A DNA stretch of 64,000 nucleotides from Anadara kagoshimensis. Lineage: Eukaryota > Mollusca > Bivalvia > Arcoida > Arcidae. A program made the position numbers and the translations under genes. The notes beneath the pieces were generated by a model. It was not told the DNA's origin and ran no database searches. It worked only from the letters and a program-made list of their open reading frames with translations. How positions within the stretch are numbered: position 1 is the first letter of the stretch; each line of letters starts with the position of its first letter. The stretch is taken from positions 19,499,424-19,563,423 of the forward strand of contig CM037870.1 of NCBI GenBank assembly GCA_021292105.1. Reading direction: 5' to 3'. Below, one piece after another: positions 1-12,791 of this stretch.

Positions 1-380
1 TACAACGAAGTAGGCTGCTTGCAAATAAATTGTTGACTCAGGGATATTGCAAGCTTAGGCTTATCAAGGCCCTCAAAAAGTTTTATGGCCGTCATCACAG
101 TATTGTTGATAAGTTTGATGTCTCTGTGTCCAGGATTGCCTTGGATATTTGACATCTCATAGTTCCATGTTCCTTTCACACAATTTTGATTACACACGTG
201 GTGGGTGTAGCTATGTTACAACAGGAGGTGCTTACCCTTCCGGAGCACCCGGCCTCACTTCCCTGGTGGAAGTTCACGTGTCTAACCTAACTTGTCAGTT
301 CCAAAGTTTTTACTTTGCTTCTGGATTGTGATTCGGAAATGGATTAGTATGTTTGTTTTTGATTACGACCATCATATTTT
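1..380 (+). mobile_element. 3' end of a retroelement-like repeat, coding tail plus conserved 3' UTR
   Basis: Positions 3-150 read as an open frame ending in a stop (LLTQGYCKLRLIKALKKFYG...), which resembles a retroelement polyprotein C-terminus. The following 200 bp (GGAGGTGCTTACC... to GGATTAGTATGTTTG) recurs at 12975-13105, 40615-40990 (minus), 41955-42075 (minus) and 56020-56200 (minus). The copies share the same 3' edge and differ in 5' extent, as expected for 5'-truncated reverse-transcribed copies. The family was not identified. The upstream part is outside the window. Confidence 0.5.
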
Positions 381-682
381 GAATTACTGTACTACCTTTA
401 TTGTTTCACTGTTAATCCAAAGTGTAAATCGCGAGATAGTGTCTTATTGAATTGGTTTGGGGTTGACAGTTGACAATAAAGATTGTTTTACATTATGTTG
501 TACAATTGTTCTGGAGACGGGTTTAAATAAGCTTGTGCTTGTTCCTGAATCCAGTTTACGGTTTGTTTCGTATTGTTTTATTTACTGATGGATAAATATT
601 GTTTAAATTATTTATTTATTTAATTATTGAATTTACCGTATTTTACCCCGTTTTCTTCTTAATATGTCTTTTAAGACCAAAA

Positions 683-713
<31 letters not shown>

Positions 714-1736
714 AATAAATAAATAAAATAAAATAAAATAAAACAGATAATATGTTCTATATAGTTTTTAGCTATTATCTATGCTATTAATAGATTGATT
801 TCGCGGAAGGCTCGTTCAGGAAGTAAAAATCAGTTTATGTCATGTTGCAGTCCAGATCAAATATTTCATGTTAACAGTAGCCGCTGTTACATTTTGATGG
901 TTAACCCGCTGAAACATAGAGTTTGGTGATCAGATACTGAAATGGCATGGGTAAGTTTGCACAGGAAATTTGAATAGGCTCAGAAATTTGTGAAATACAT
1001 GTAATACAATTTACTTTCCGACGGTCGGTCAGCAGATTAAACATACTGAGTATATATTGATTGATTGGTTTTGTTATTTCATCGTCGCTACCACTACAGT
1101 TATTGGAAATGAGATTTTCACTATGGACCATTTTGTTATTTTTTTTCATAGATTTTCAAAATAATATATAGACCATTCTTTATATTTCAACATGTAAAAG
1201 TTTTATCAAGTAACAGATTAATAGGTCATCTCCATTGGCAATGTGCCAAATGATCCGTGTTCCCTTCCATTCTCAGTCACTGTACTTTTTGTTGCTGTTG
1301 AATGTTGCGTTTATTTTAGAAGTAAATATATGATTTTAAACAAATGTTAAGATTTTTTAATTGACCAGTGTGGGCGAAACTTTTGGAGTCAGGGCAAATG
1401 TGCTCAAAGTCCATCAAGAAATTTAAATCTTGTTTAAAATTGTTTTTATTTGTATTTAATTCTATTATATATGTAATATTATAATTTTTAATGGCTAAAA
1501 CAGTTTAAATTAAATCTACATCGGAAGTACGGTTTCAAATAGGGAAGAAATAGGAAGCGATAATATTTTATTGATCACGTCTCGTCACCTTAGCTTAGGT
1601 CAATGTCGGAATTTCTACTTTCGTTTTCGGTACAGAGTTATGTCCCTTAGCGGAAACTCCACTTCAGCATTTTGTCATGGTGAAATAAGTTTTCTTTTCT
1701 TTTAGCGGTTTTAATGTTCAATTTCAGAGTTGAACA
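331..1736. other. Gene-free stretch upstream of the MIB-PARP gene
   Basis: No coding region is supported. It contains an (AAAT)n microsatellite at about 678-742. A pyrimidine tract with AG (about 1688-1704) just before the proposed exon 1 could be a splice acceptor, so the true transcription start may lie further upstream. Confidence 0.4.
678..742. repeat. (AAAT)n microsatellite
   Basis: About 65 bp of AAAT units, with a short AAAAT section near the end, seen directly. Confidence 0.9.
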
Positions 1737-4700
1737 ATGACTGAGAAGGTAATATATTTGTCATAAACCGAAATTATTTTAAAAGTCGCCTATCTGAACT
1801 TGATATCTGAAGGTGACTTATTAATAAGTGCCAAGTCAGTCTGAACACAAGGAACTGAAACAGTTTTAACAAAAAGTACGATAGAATCATTATAAAACAA
1901 CACATAGTGATTTATAGTGATTTGATCGTATTAAAAATAATAAATAACAGAATCATTTGGCCTAAGTGTGTGTTGGGATGCCAACCCAAGTTAGATGCCA
2001 CTGTTATTGGTTTTTAGGCTGTGATATTTTATCATGTTTATTTCTGAAATAAAGTTGGTTAATGTTCAAATAAAAACTGGTGCCAGTGACATTGTTGGAA
2101 AAGGGACTTTCATAAATGAACAAGTTTTGTTGGTGCAGTACACTGCCACCCCACCCCGCTTGGAAAGAATAAATTTTATACATTCTTAAAGCTGAATATT
2201 ACAGACTTTTGTTCTCTCGTGAAAAGTTTCAATTGATTGAGCTGAGATTTATAGAAATTGGATAATGATAAACTATTGCAATGCATTTTTTATTTTCTGC
2301 CTTTTAAGAAAGAGAGGGAAATTAAGTTCAGCTTCTGTCCCTCCAGACACTTCTTGTCCTAGGATAAGTCTCCAAAATTATAAAACACCATTTTACAAAA
2401 CTTGATGATAGCATCAACACTGGCCAGAGATGTACATGTATACCATTTTTCAAAGTTTTGCTGATTTCCTGTGTGTTATGGCCCTTTGACCATATCTGCA
2501 AATCAGAAAAGGGTATGAACTGATGGGTGATCCTAAATCACTGAATTTTCTTGTTAAATTTTATTTCAGATGAAACCAGGTATGAGAGTGGTCCGAGGAC
2601 CAGACTGGAGTTCAAAGAAGCAAGATAACGGGGAAGGGTTCTTAGGAACCATCATATTTGTACCTAAAAAGGGATCCAGTGACAACAAAGTTACTGTAAT
2701 ATGGGACTCTGGAAGGGAGCTTCGATATCGTGCCGGCCACGATGGAAAATGTGACCTCAGGGTATTTGATTCTGCTCCTGCAGGTAATTAATATGATCAG
2801 ATGACAATTTTATTGTATTTGGTGGTTGAATTTGGTCAACATTTGAAAATTTGAAAATATAGGTATAGCACTGCAATTCATCAATTTAGCTAATTGCTAA
2901 TTTTTTTATATTTTTATGAAAATAGCTTTTGGCTTATGTTTAAATTATTTTCTCCCATATTCTTTCATAAATTTATTTAGAATGATGACAAAATTTATAT
3001 AAGTGCATGCAGTAAACTTCAGTTCTATGCTGCAATTTGTTCAGTCAGATTTTGGCGTTATAAAGAGATTTGGCAGTAAGTTGAGGTAAAATTATAAAGA
3101 AAAATATGAATGAAATAGATTTCTGGATTTCGCTGTTGAAAGTCATGTATTTATAAAAAATTTGATTTGTCAAATTGCAGGGAAATGCAAAATGCACTAA
3201 TTTAATATGCCAGTCGCATGCATTCTTTGTTGTGTCATACATGCAACTTTGAAAACCCCTGACAGCTATAGTAATAGTTTCTCCTATGCCTTATTAGGGG
3301 TGTAACGCTATGCCAAAAATCATATTGCAATATACAGCAGAATTTCTAAACTGTACTGCAGATATGTAATGACTATGTATACAGGTGTATCTTTTTTGTT
3401 TCTAGAACAAACACTTACATTCAAATTATAAAGAAACATTGATTAATTTTGCAGTACAAATGTATTTAATAGTGAAATCAGATCCTATTTGCACGATTTT
3501 ATTGTATCAGAAGTTTCAGAACATTACGATATTTGAAATTTGTATCACAGTAATTAATTGAAAGCCTATTAAACCAGTTTTACCAGTATGTCGGTAAATC
3601 CTTACACCTCTATGTTTTATATTTCAGGAATCATTCACAAACACATAACGTGTGATGAGTGTAATGATACACCAATCAAAGGTATGAGGTGGAAGTGTTG
3701 TGTCTGTGTAGATTTTGATTTGTGTACAGTGTGTTATATGAAGGGAAAACATGATTTAAACCATGGTTTTGTAAGAATGGAAATGGACCAATCAACTGCG
3801 TAAGTTAAAATTTATTATTTTTTTCCTTTTTTTTTCACCGTCTGTTGTGCATTGTCCACAATATGTTAACATTTCACATTTTAATCATTTCCTCCAAAAC
3901 TACTGGGCCAAATTTGATGAAACTTACTGACTATCATGCCTGAGTGAAGGGCTTTAAGATTTGCACAAATGAAGGAGTTATGTCCTCTTGTTTATTTATC
4001 AGTTTTTTTCAATGTTTGGGGCCAAAAAACATTTGAACTGTCTATGTAGTCCTTTCAGTAAATTTACTATTGGATTCACTGTGTTTTTGTAAAATTACTA
4101 TGTGCATCTTGATTTCCATGAAATTATCCATTTTTTTCAATGTTTCGGTTCGAAATTTTTCAGCAAGTTTTACACATTTTGGATGTGGTACTATTAGATG
4201 TCTGTGAAATATCAGAACTACATACTGAAACAGTGCAATAAAATATTTAAATTTTTAGAATAAAATTTTGAATATTTTAGATATCCAGTTCCTCCTAGAT
4301 CAAAAGCTACAAAAAAGGCTACAGCTAAAGGAGTATTCCCAAATGCTGAAGTGATGAGAGGACCACATTGGAAATACAAAAATGAAGATGGTATTTAGAA
4401 TTAGTTACAGTCAAACCTGTCTATAAAGACCACCCAAGAGAACCAATAAAAGTAACCTTAATGGGCAGGTGGCCTTTATATACAGGTTCAAATAATATGA
4501 ATTAAGAAAAATTGGGATACATTTTTACTGGATTTTATAAGCAGGTGACCCTTATATAGAGGTGGCCTTTCAGGCAGATTGAACTGTATTTTAAATTTTA
4601 TGATATATAAGATTCATCATGTAAGTCCATCCATCTGTCTGTTTGTCTGTCCATGTAAAATCATGTCCAGACCACATCTCATAATGCTTTGGACAACCGT

Positions 4701-7700
4701 CTTAAAACTTCACATGAATAATCTTCATGGTCCAAAGGTGTCATATTGGAAAGGTCAGTGTCGCATGAAAACATTAGTTTTTGTAGATGGGGGGGGGGGG
4801 GGGGGGGTCTAATTTAACATGCACAGGCCTCTGATAAAGCAGCACTCAGTCACCAGTCTTGACCAAGATGAAACAGTTCAATGATGAGTGGAATTTTTTT
4901 CACACTCTGTCCAGTGCCAAGTAGATTGTAGATTATTTTTCAGACGTCACCCTTCATTCTGGTTAAATTCGTGAAGTTGCCAAAATGTGAATAAAAATAA
5001 AATAAAATAAAGTAAAAAAACTTACATAAAATAAAACATTGTATCTATGTGCTAATTTGCAACTTATTGGCACCGAGTACTTGGCAAGAAGTTTTGAAAA
5101 AATTATCCAAGCTCTGATGGATTATATTAAGGGACCATCAGTTGCAACTTATATTTAGATGTGACATGGTATTGGCCCACTATAGGGACATTGACCGCAC
5201 CACTGGTCATCATTTTGCCATTACATCTTATACCATTGCACAATGGAGTTTTCCAGCATACCATGTGATCAGTACCCTTTAATATTTATGTGGAACATTT
5301 TTGGAAAACCTTTACATCGAAATTTCCCGGAGTTATGTCATTTTTATGAGAAAATGTGAATGGCTGCAATTCCAATGGAAATGGGGTATTACATGGTACA
5401 CTGGCGAACCCCATTACAGTGTTTGACCACATGTTCCCACTAATCGATTATAATGTTGCACGCTTGCTAATGTTACACATTTTTATACTAACAGGAGGTG
5501 AGGGTGAAGTCGGCAAAGTTGTTAAGTTAGTAACATGGAACAACAACTCATACAGGGGTGGTGTACAGATAAAATGGAAATCTATGTCAGATATTAAGAC
5601 GTTCAGACTTGGCGGGGAAGGATGTGTGGATGTTATTTATACTAGAGTCACGGAGAACGCTTCAGGCGGCAATTACTATCCCGAGCATCTTCCACGTGTT
5701 GGTATGTAGAAAATCATAATACAAACTTCCATACCTCAAATACCCTGGAATTTGAGTAATCAAAGTTCTACTGTACAGTAAATGTGCTTAATTTCACCAG
5801 ATCCAATTTTTGCGTTTTTGTAATTTCCGACATTTTTATGGGGTCTTAATATTGGAAACTATTTTTATGAAACTGACTATAAGATAGAGAATTTATATTA
5901 TGTATGGTTTTTACCAGTGATACAATTTTTTTTGGAAAATTTTGAAAGCAAAGAAAGAAAGTTAGTACATGTACAATGCAAAACTATACTAACAGTTTGT
6001 GATCCTTAAAATCAATACTGGTACCACTAGTTGATGCTGATTTTAATGAAATATGGTTCAAAATTTAGTCCAGTTTTGAACATAACGGTCAAAATTCTTT
6101 CACTCACTTGGAGACGATCAGTTCTGGGATGATAGAGGAAACCAGAGGACCTGTAGGAAGCCACATACCTTTGGCAAATAGATTGAAAAACTTTTTCACA
6201 CAAGGACCTGCCAGAATGGGATTCAATGGGGTTCGCCACCATACCACGTGATCAATACCTCTTAACGTGCGTGCGGAACATTTTGGAAAACGTCAACATT
6301 ACAAATTCCCGGAATAACGTTGTTTTTAAGGGAAAGCGTCATAGTGTGCGATTCCATGTCCATTGGAAACAAGCGTTTCACAGACATGTTAGAAGGTATC
6401 ATGTGGTACAGCAGTGAACCCCATTAGTGTATTAGTATTTCTGATTTGTAAATTTATACAATATCATCATAATAAAATCAAATATACCAAATCTTAGTAT
6501 TTCATACTATGCTTTGCAGTCATTTGTCTGTTTGCAAAACACATAGTTCGGAATATTTCATGAATAGACCTTCTACTTTCAGAAGAATGTAGATATAATT
6601 ATGAAATTTCATACTGACCTCTTGTAACTAACCATAAGTATGAGGGAAACTAGCACCACCAAGGCCTTTTAGAATAAAATGGTAAAATTTTGAAAGATAA
6701 CTTTGTGCTCACATTATGAAGGTGCGAGAATGATTAAAACAATTTAAACATTTTACAGATGTTGTGAGTCCAGGAACTGTACCACTGAAGCCAGGAGACA
6801 AAGTCACAGTAAATTTAAGTTTAGATCACTTAAAGACGCTACAAGATAATGATCTATATGGTGGGTGGGATGATGGAAAGAAACAGGTAATTATGTAACC
6901 ATAGTAACAGGAAAGGGAAAACATTGACAAAACTTGAACTTGAACAAAGGTCCTTTCCAATGCTAGAAGGAACTATCTTTTGAGCCTCCCTTCCTTAGTA
7001 ACAGGAAGGGGAAAATGGATTGACCAAACTTGGACTTGAACCCAGGACCCTTACAAATACATTTACTACTGTAGGAACCACTGTGACTGTGACAGTGAAA
7101 TTCTCTTTATATCCATAGAAAATCAAATAAATTTGAATAAAGATTGATATTTTTCACTTACTTGTACCTAGTCGTAACAGGAAATCTGTATGCGCATCCG
7201 CGATTAGCCCAAAATATATCTGCATAGGGAAAAACGTTGGTGCTATGGGGATTTAACTTGTTAAAAAGTCATGCAAATGGCGGCTTCTGTTGCGCATATG
7301 ACGTAAAACGTCACCAAGGACATCACTTCCGGTGTAAACATCGCCATTTTCGCATGTGTTAAATCCCTATACCGCCAACATTTTCCTTTTTACAGACATA
7401 CTTTATGACAATCGCGGATGCGCATACAGATTTCCTGTTACGACTAGGTACAAGTAAGTGAAAAATATCAATCTTTATTCAAATTTATTTGATTGTCTAT
7501 GGATATAAAGAGAATTTCACTGTCACAGTCACAGTGGTTCCTACAGTAGTGGGATGTTCTACTAACTTCAGTTACCTTTTGAGCCTCCCCTCCTTTGTAA
7601 CAGGAAAGGGAAAGATGCAATGACTTGAACCTGTGACCTTCTCAATACTTATTGAATGCTCTATCGACCTGCACCACTTGATCACCTTTTAGCCTGCTCC

Positions 7701-10700
7701 TCCACTTTTCTTCCTTCCCTTTTCTTTATTTACCTACCGTGAATTGAAACAACCAGATTCAACTCTGGGACCAACTTGTAGATTGGCAACTTTAAGGGTC
7801 ACACCAACCCAAAAATGTAAAAGGAATGGGAAAAATGCAGCAGCTAAATCCAGGACATTTCCAATACTAGCTGAATGCTTAAACAACTGAGCTACCTATC
7901 CACCTATTAACACTAGTCTGCCACAATTAAAATGCACTTGTCACCAAGGAGGCCGATTTTGTGACATATCATCTAACCCCTTTATAAATTGCTGTCAAAT
8001 ACTCTAAAAAGAAGTGAAGTAATGGTGTTTTACACCATTTTTGCTGCTGTTTTACAATTTTATTTTACAGTTTAAAAACAAAAATTTATTTAAAAGCATA
8101 CCAGTAATTTCACAAGAATTGGAAAAATTTTCAAAACCAACCAAAAATTCAGAAATAGAGGCAAAACGCCTCTATTGTATATACATGTATATACAATATG
8201 AGAGTTTTTGCCTCTATATCCTAATTTTGTATTTTCTGATAAATTTTTGATTTCTTTGAAAATTTGTTGGAAAATTAACTTTTTACTATGTAAGTTTTTG
8301 TTTGATTGGTTGATTGAATGGGGTTTTACATCCTAGTCAAGAATATTTGACTCATATCGAGATGTCACCAGCTATAGGTGAAGTGGGAGAAATTTTGACC
8401 TTTGTAATGCACTGAGGGCAATGTGCAAGAAGGTTTCTTTAACATGCCATGCCTGCAGTGACACAAGACTTAGGTTTCAGAAGTCTCTTTCAAAGGACCC
8501 TGTGACTTTCATTTCTAAATACCAATTGCTTGGTGAAAGAACAGTCGCTACCTATTTTCAATTCTTGGTCAGGGCCTGGCCAGGATTCAAACCAATGACC
8601 TCCCACATACAGAACGAGCACTATGCCAACTGAGCTCCTGTAGTGGTTGAAACCTTTTACAGAATTACTAAAAGATTTTTTTGGTGACCTTTAACTGATT
8701 CAATCATTACTGAAATTTTTATGCTGTGGCCTAATGGATAAGATGTCAGTCTTCAAATCCAGGGTCTCTCACCGCTGTGAGTTGGAGTCCCACTCGGACC
8801 TCATGTGGGAAAGTGAATTTTCCTTGCCATTGGCCTTTACTGATTCACCTGGTATCAGTCTAATGGACTGGGGGAGTGGTACACTTGTCTGCATTGTACT
8901 GACTCTGTTAGCTGGCACAGTAAAGTCGCCCTGAGTGTGCACTAGTACTAGACAGACCATACGACACACTCGCACTTCACATGCATACATAAAATTGTTC
9001 ATAGATTAATCCATAGAGATCAATAAAATAGTTCTTATCGCGAATAGCTAAAAAATTGCTGATGCGACGTTAAGCAACATTCAACCCACCAACCAAATGA
9101 AAATTTTTATACATGATTCTATTGTAGTGTGTGGAGGAAACAGGGACACTTTTACAGTTGTTGTATCAGGACAAGACAGCAAGAGTTCAGTATGAAGACA
9201 CACAGATATGGCTACTCAACCGACAAGCCCTAACACTGGTATATTTCAATAAATTCATCCTTCATGTAATTACAGTCAAACCTGTCAATCTTTGGGTAGA
9301 GTAGATATGTCATTGGCTATTAGTATTTTGATCATGCAAATGGTCGGGAAAAAATGGATTTCCCATTTGGGGTTCATTCATTTGGGTGACACTTTTGAAA
9401 TGACATCCCAATTTAGTAATTACTTCTTTTTAATATTATTATTTATTCCATTGTTAGATTATATATATATTCTTTATTCATATAAGTATTTTTAGCTCGA
9501 GGCTCATGTTACAATCATTTAATAATTAATACAATTTTTGCATGTGTAAGATGGCAGACTTCAATGTAGTAATTATACAGGGTTTACACTTGATCATACA
9601 TTCTAAGTAACTTTTATACCAAACTTTTTATATATCTGTCTCGCAACATAAATGACAAATAAGCATATTTTCCAATATCATAAATAATGGACATATTGGG
9701 TGTTTTCATAATTTCATAGAAATCATGATATTTAGACAAGTATATATCAATCATACACTCATGCCTTATATCCTTATAAAGTTGACAAAAAATAAAAAAT
9801 GTACTCCGTTTTCTACCTCGTTTATATCCTGAGTTAAACAATATTTGCATAGCCTATTTTCCCTTATAATTTTTTCACTTCTACCCGTTTCTATTTCGAG
9901 ATTATGACTCGACACTCTAAGATTATATAAATAGTGCTCATGCTTGAGGCAAATATGGAGGATTGTCTCCCAAGCCAATTGGCTAAACTAAAAAATGGAA
10001 AAAAGCGTTCTCTTTTATCTTTTATTTTAACATTGTGGAATAATGACTAGGAATAACATTGGTAAGGATGTTTTGGGTACCGTAATCTTGATCAGAATTG
10101 AGGGCTATACAGGGACAGAAGTGGGATTATGGATTACAGAGATGTGCAATATATATTTGGACACTTTGTAAAATCCTTCTTTGTTTCATATAAAACCTCA
10201 TATTTTAAAAAAATTTCTCATAAATTTATTTCTTGGTCAGTTTCCATGAATTTTTCACTGTTAAATGTACAATTTGTTGAAGTGTTTCTTAAAAATAATA
10301 AGAAAAGAAAATTTCATTGTTTTTAATAGATAAACATTTCAAATTCAACGGAAAATTTCTAAAATTGAAATCTATTATATATATTCATGCTTCCCATGGC
10401 TGTTAAAAATTTACCATGCTGTTCACCTTATGGTTTCTTGACTGTTAAAAGACGGACATATTTTGGAAGTTATTGGAAGAAACTACAAGAAATTTTACAT
10501 TTAACAGTGAAAAAATCATGGAAATTGACCAAGAAATAAATTTTTGAGAATTTTTAAAAATATATGGTTTTATATGAAAAAAAGAAGGATTTTTCAAAGT
10601 GTCCGAATATATATTGCACCACTCGGTATTTTGTAGTTTCCATTAGCTTCAGTGCTTAGTGGTGAATTTTGCATTATCACATGGCAATTCAAACAATATG

Positions 10701-12791
10701 ATTGTTTCATCTCACATGATTACAAATTGACCAACAAAAGTAAAAAAATTTCTATGAGGTAAAAAAAAATGTGTTTTAATTTTTTTCAGCAACATAGCTT
10801 TAAAGAAAAGGAAGTAGTGAAAATATTAAGTAGCTACAATGCAGTCAAAGATTTACAAGAAGGACATGGTGGATGGAATGACGATATGAAATCAGTAAGT
10901 TTTTTAATGTTGCCATGTTCTAAGGCCAAAAAATTATTGGCTGCTTTCTGGCCAAGCACTTGCATTTTGAAATGAACAGTCATGGGGTATTTCTGAAAAG
11001 ACCTTTATAACCCTGTGTACCGTGCCATGGTAGGCATGACACTTTAAAGAAAAATAACCCTGTGTATCATTTCATGGTACACATGGCAAACTAAAAAACC
11101 CTCCCTGTACACCATTCCCCTGAGCACCCTATAGCTAGTATTTCTGCTACTTCACCTATAGCTGTGGCATCTCGATATAAGTTAAATATTCTTGACTGGG
11201 ACATAAAACCCAACTCAATTTATTAATTAGCCGATTTGATGGTGTTTTACGCCCAAATTTAAGATTATTTTGCTTTGTAACAGTGAAGGAAGCGGGAGAA
11301 CTTGGAGAAAGCCACGCCAGCAAGCAAACTGACACACTCTCTTACACTAGGATCTGCTAGCGGAATAGGATTTTTAATTAGGTTATGAAAGGTACTATGA
11401 TCTGTAAGCCAACAAAGTTGCTATATCACACCCTTCCAACCACTGCATTAGCTCAGTGGGTAGAGTGCTCGCTCCGTAAATGGGAAGTCATGTGTTTGAA
11501 CCCTTACTGGGTCTGACCAAAGACTTGAAAGTGGGTAGTGATTGTTCTTTTGCCAAGCCCTCAATATTATGAAATGAAAGTCATATTTTTTCTGATGGGA
11601 ACTTAAAATAAACATAATTGCCACCAGCAAAATTTCTGCACCTTAGCCTATAACTGGTGATGTCTCGATGTAAGTTAAATATTCTTGCCTGGGACATTAA
11701 AAACCATTATTTAACTCAACTCCTATATGCAAAATACATGTACCTGCCTATAGACTTTTAAACAATGTTAACTTTAGTATAAGTAAGTTCATAATCATGT
11801 GATTGCATAAGTCAAATGCTGTGTACTCAACTCAACTCTACTCGCACCCTTCCACTTGTAATTGTAATCAATGGTCATAACTATGCAAGTAACTAGTAGT
11901 CAGTAGTTGATTATGTAACCATGGTAACAGAAACATAGGAAATGAACATTCAATCATCAACAGTTCAATAAGTTCTAGAAATATTATTTATCTCATTAAT
12001 TATTAGTTCTAGCTGATGTCACAAACAAAATGTTGGCAAATGAGGCTGCAAAGTTATTTAGGGACATTATAACAAGGTTTTACTGTAAACCAACTTTTAT
12101 TTATGGCTATTAATTTCCGCACGTCACAATCATAAAACAATATGTGACTATGAATTTTCACGTTTTAATTAAATACACCAAAGAAATCATTAAAATCTTT
12201 ATTATTTAAGGTTTGTGACAATATCAATATATTTCCGAGATTTTACTGTCCTAGCGAAATATCCGGAAGTAAATACTGTATAGTTGCTTTTATTCACTGA
12301 AGATTTTATTTCACTATATTTGTGATTTGATTAACAGCGTGAAATTAAATACCAAGTGAATATTTTCTTGTAGCATTCATTAAAATTTGACTTCCATTTA
12401 ATATTGATAATTCATACAGAAAAGTGTTAACACCGGCCACTGTACCGCAAAAATTTTATAGCCATGAATAAGTTTTAGTGTCTGAACTGTGAAATTTTAT
12501 CCCTGTAGAATTAAATAACTATACAGTATTCTGTGAATAAAGTTTGGTTTATAGTACTGTATTTTCATTGTGTTTTGCTACAGGTCATTGGCAAGATGGG
12601 CCGTATCATCAAAAAGGACCCTGATGGAGATTTAAGAGTTAAAATAGAAGACAATTCATGGATATTTAGTCCTGTTTGTTGCCAGCCTGTTGATGACCCC
12701 AAAGTTTCAGATAAAGTTCCACAGTTAACTGCATCTGATGAAGACACTGATGATGAGTCAATGGGTGGATCTGTTGGCTCTGGAATGAATG
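1737..12791 (+). CDS. N-terminal MIB/HERC2-ZZ-MIB/HERC2 and Mib-repeat exons of the MIB-PARP gene (exons 1-9)
   Basis: Exon 2 encodes the first MIB/HERC2 domain, with the family hallmarks VVRGPDW, GEGFLGT and YRAGHDGKCDLRV. Exon 3 encodes a complete ZZ finger with ligands C84, C87, C99, C102, C108, C111, H117 and H121. Exons 4 and 5 encode the second MIB/HERC2 domain (VMRGPHW, DGGEGEVGKV). Exons 6-9 encode SH3-like Mib repeats, seen as GDKVTV, two copies of GGW followed by D, and IGKMGRI...DGDLRVK...W.F.P. In Mind bomb proteins these N-terminal modules contact the ligand tails. Residues 404-412 form a short acidic linker before the ankyrin block. All exon junctions have GT/AG borders and compatible phases. 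Confidence 0.88.
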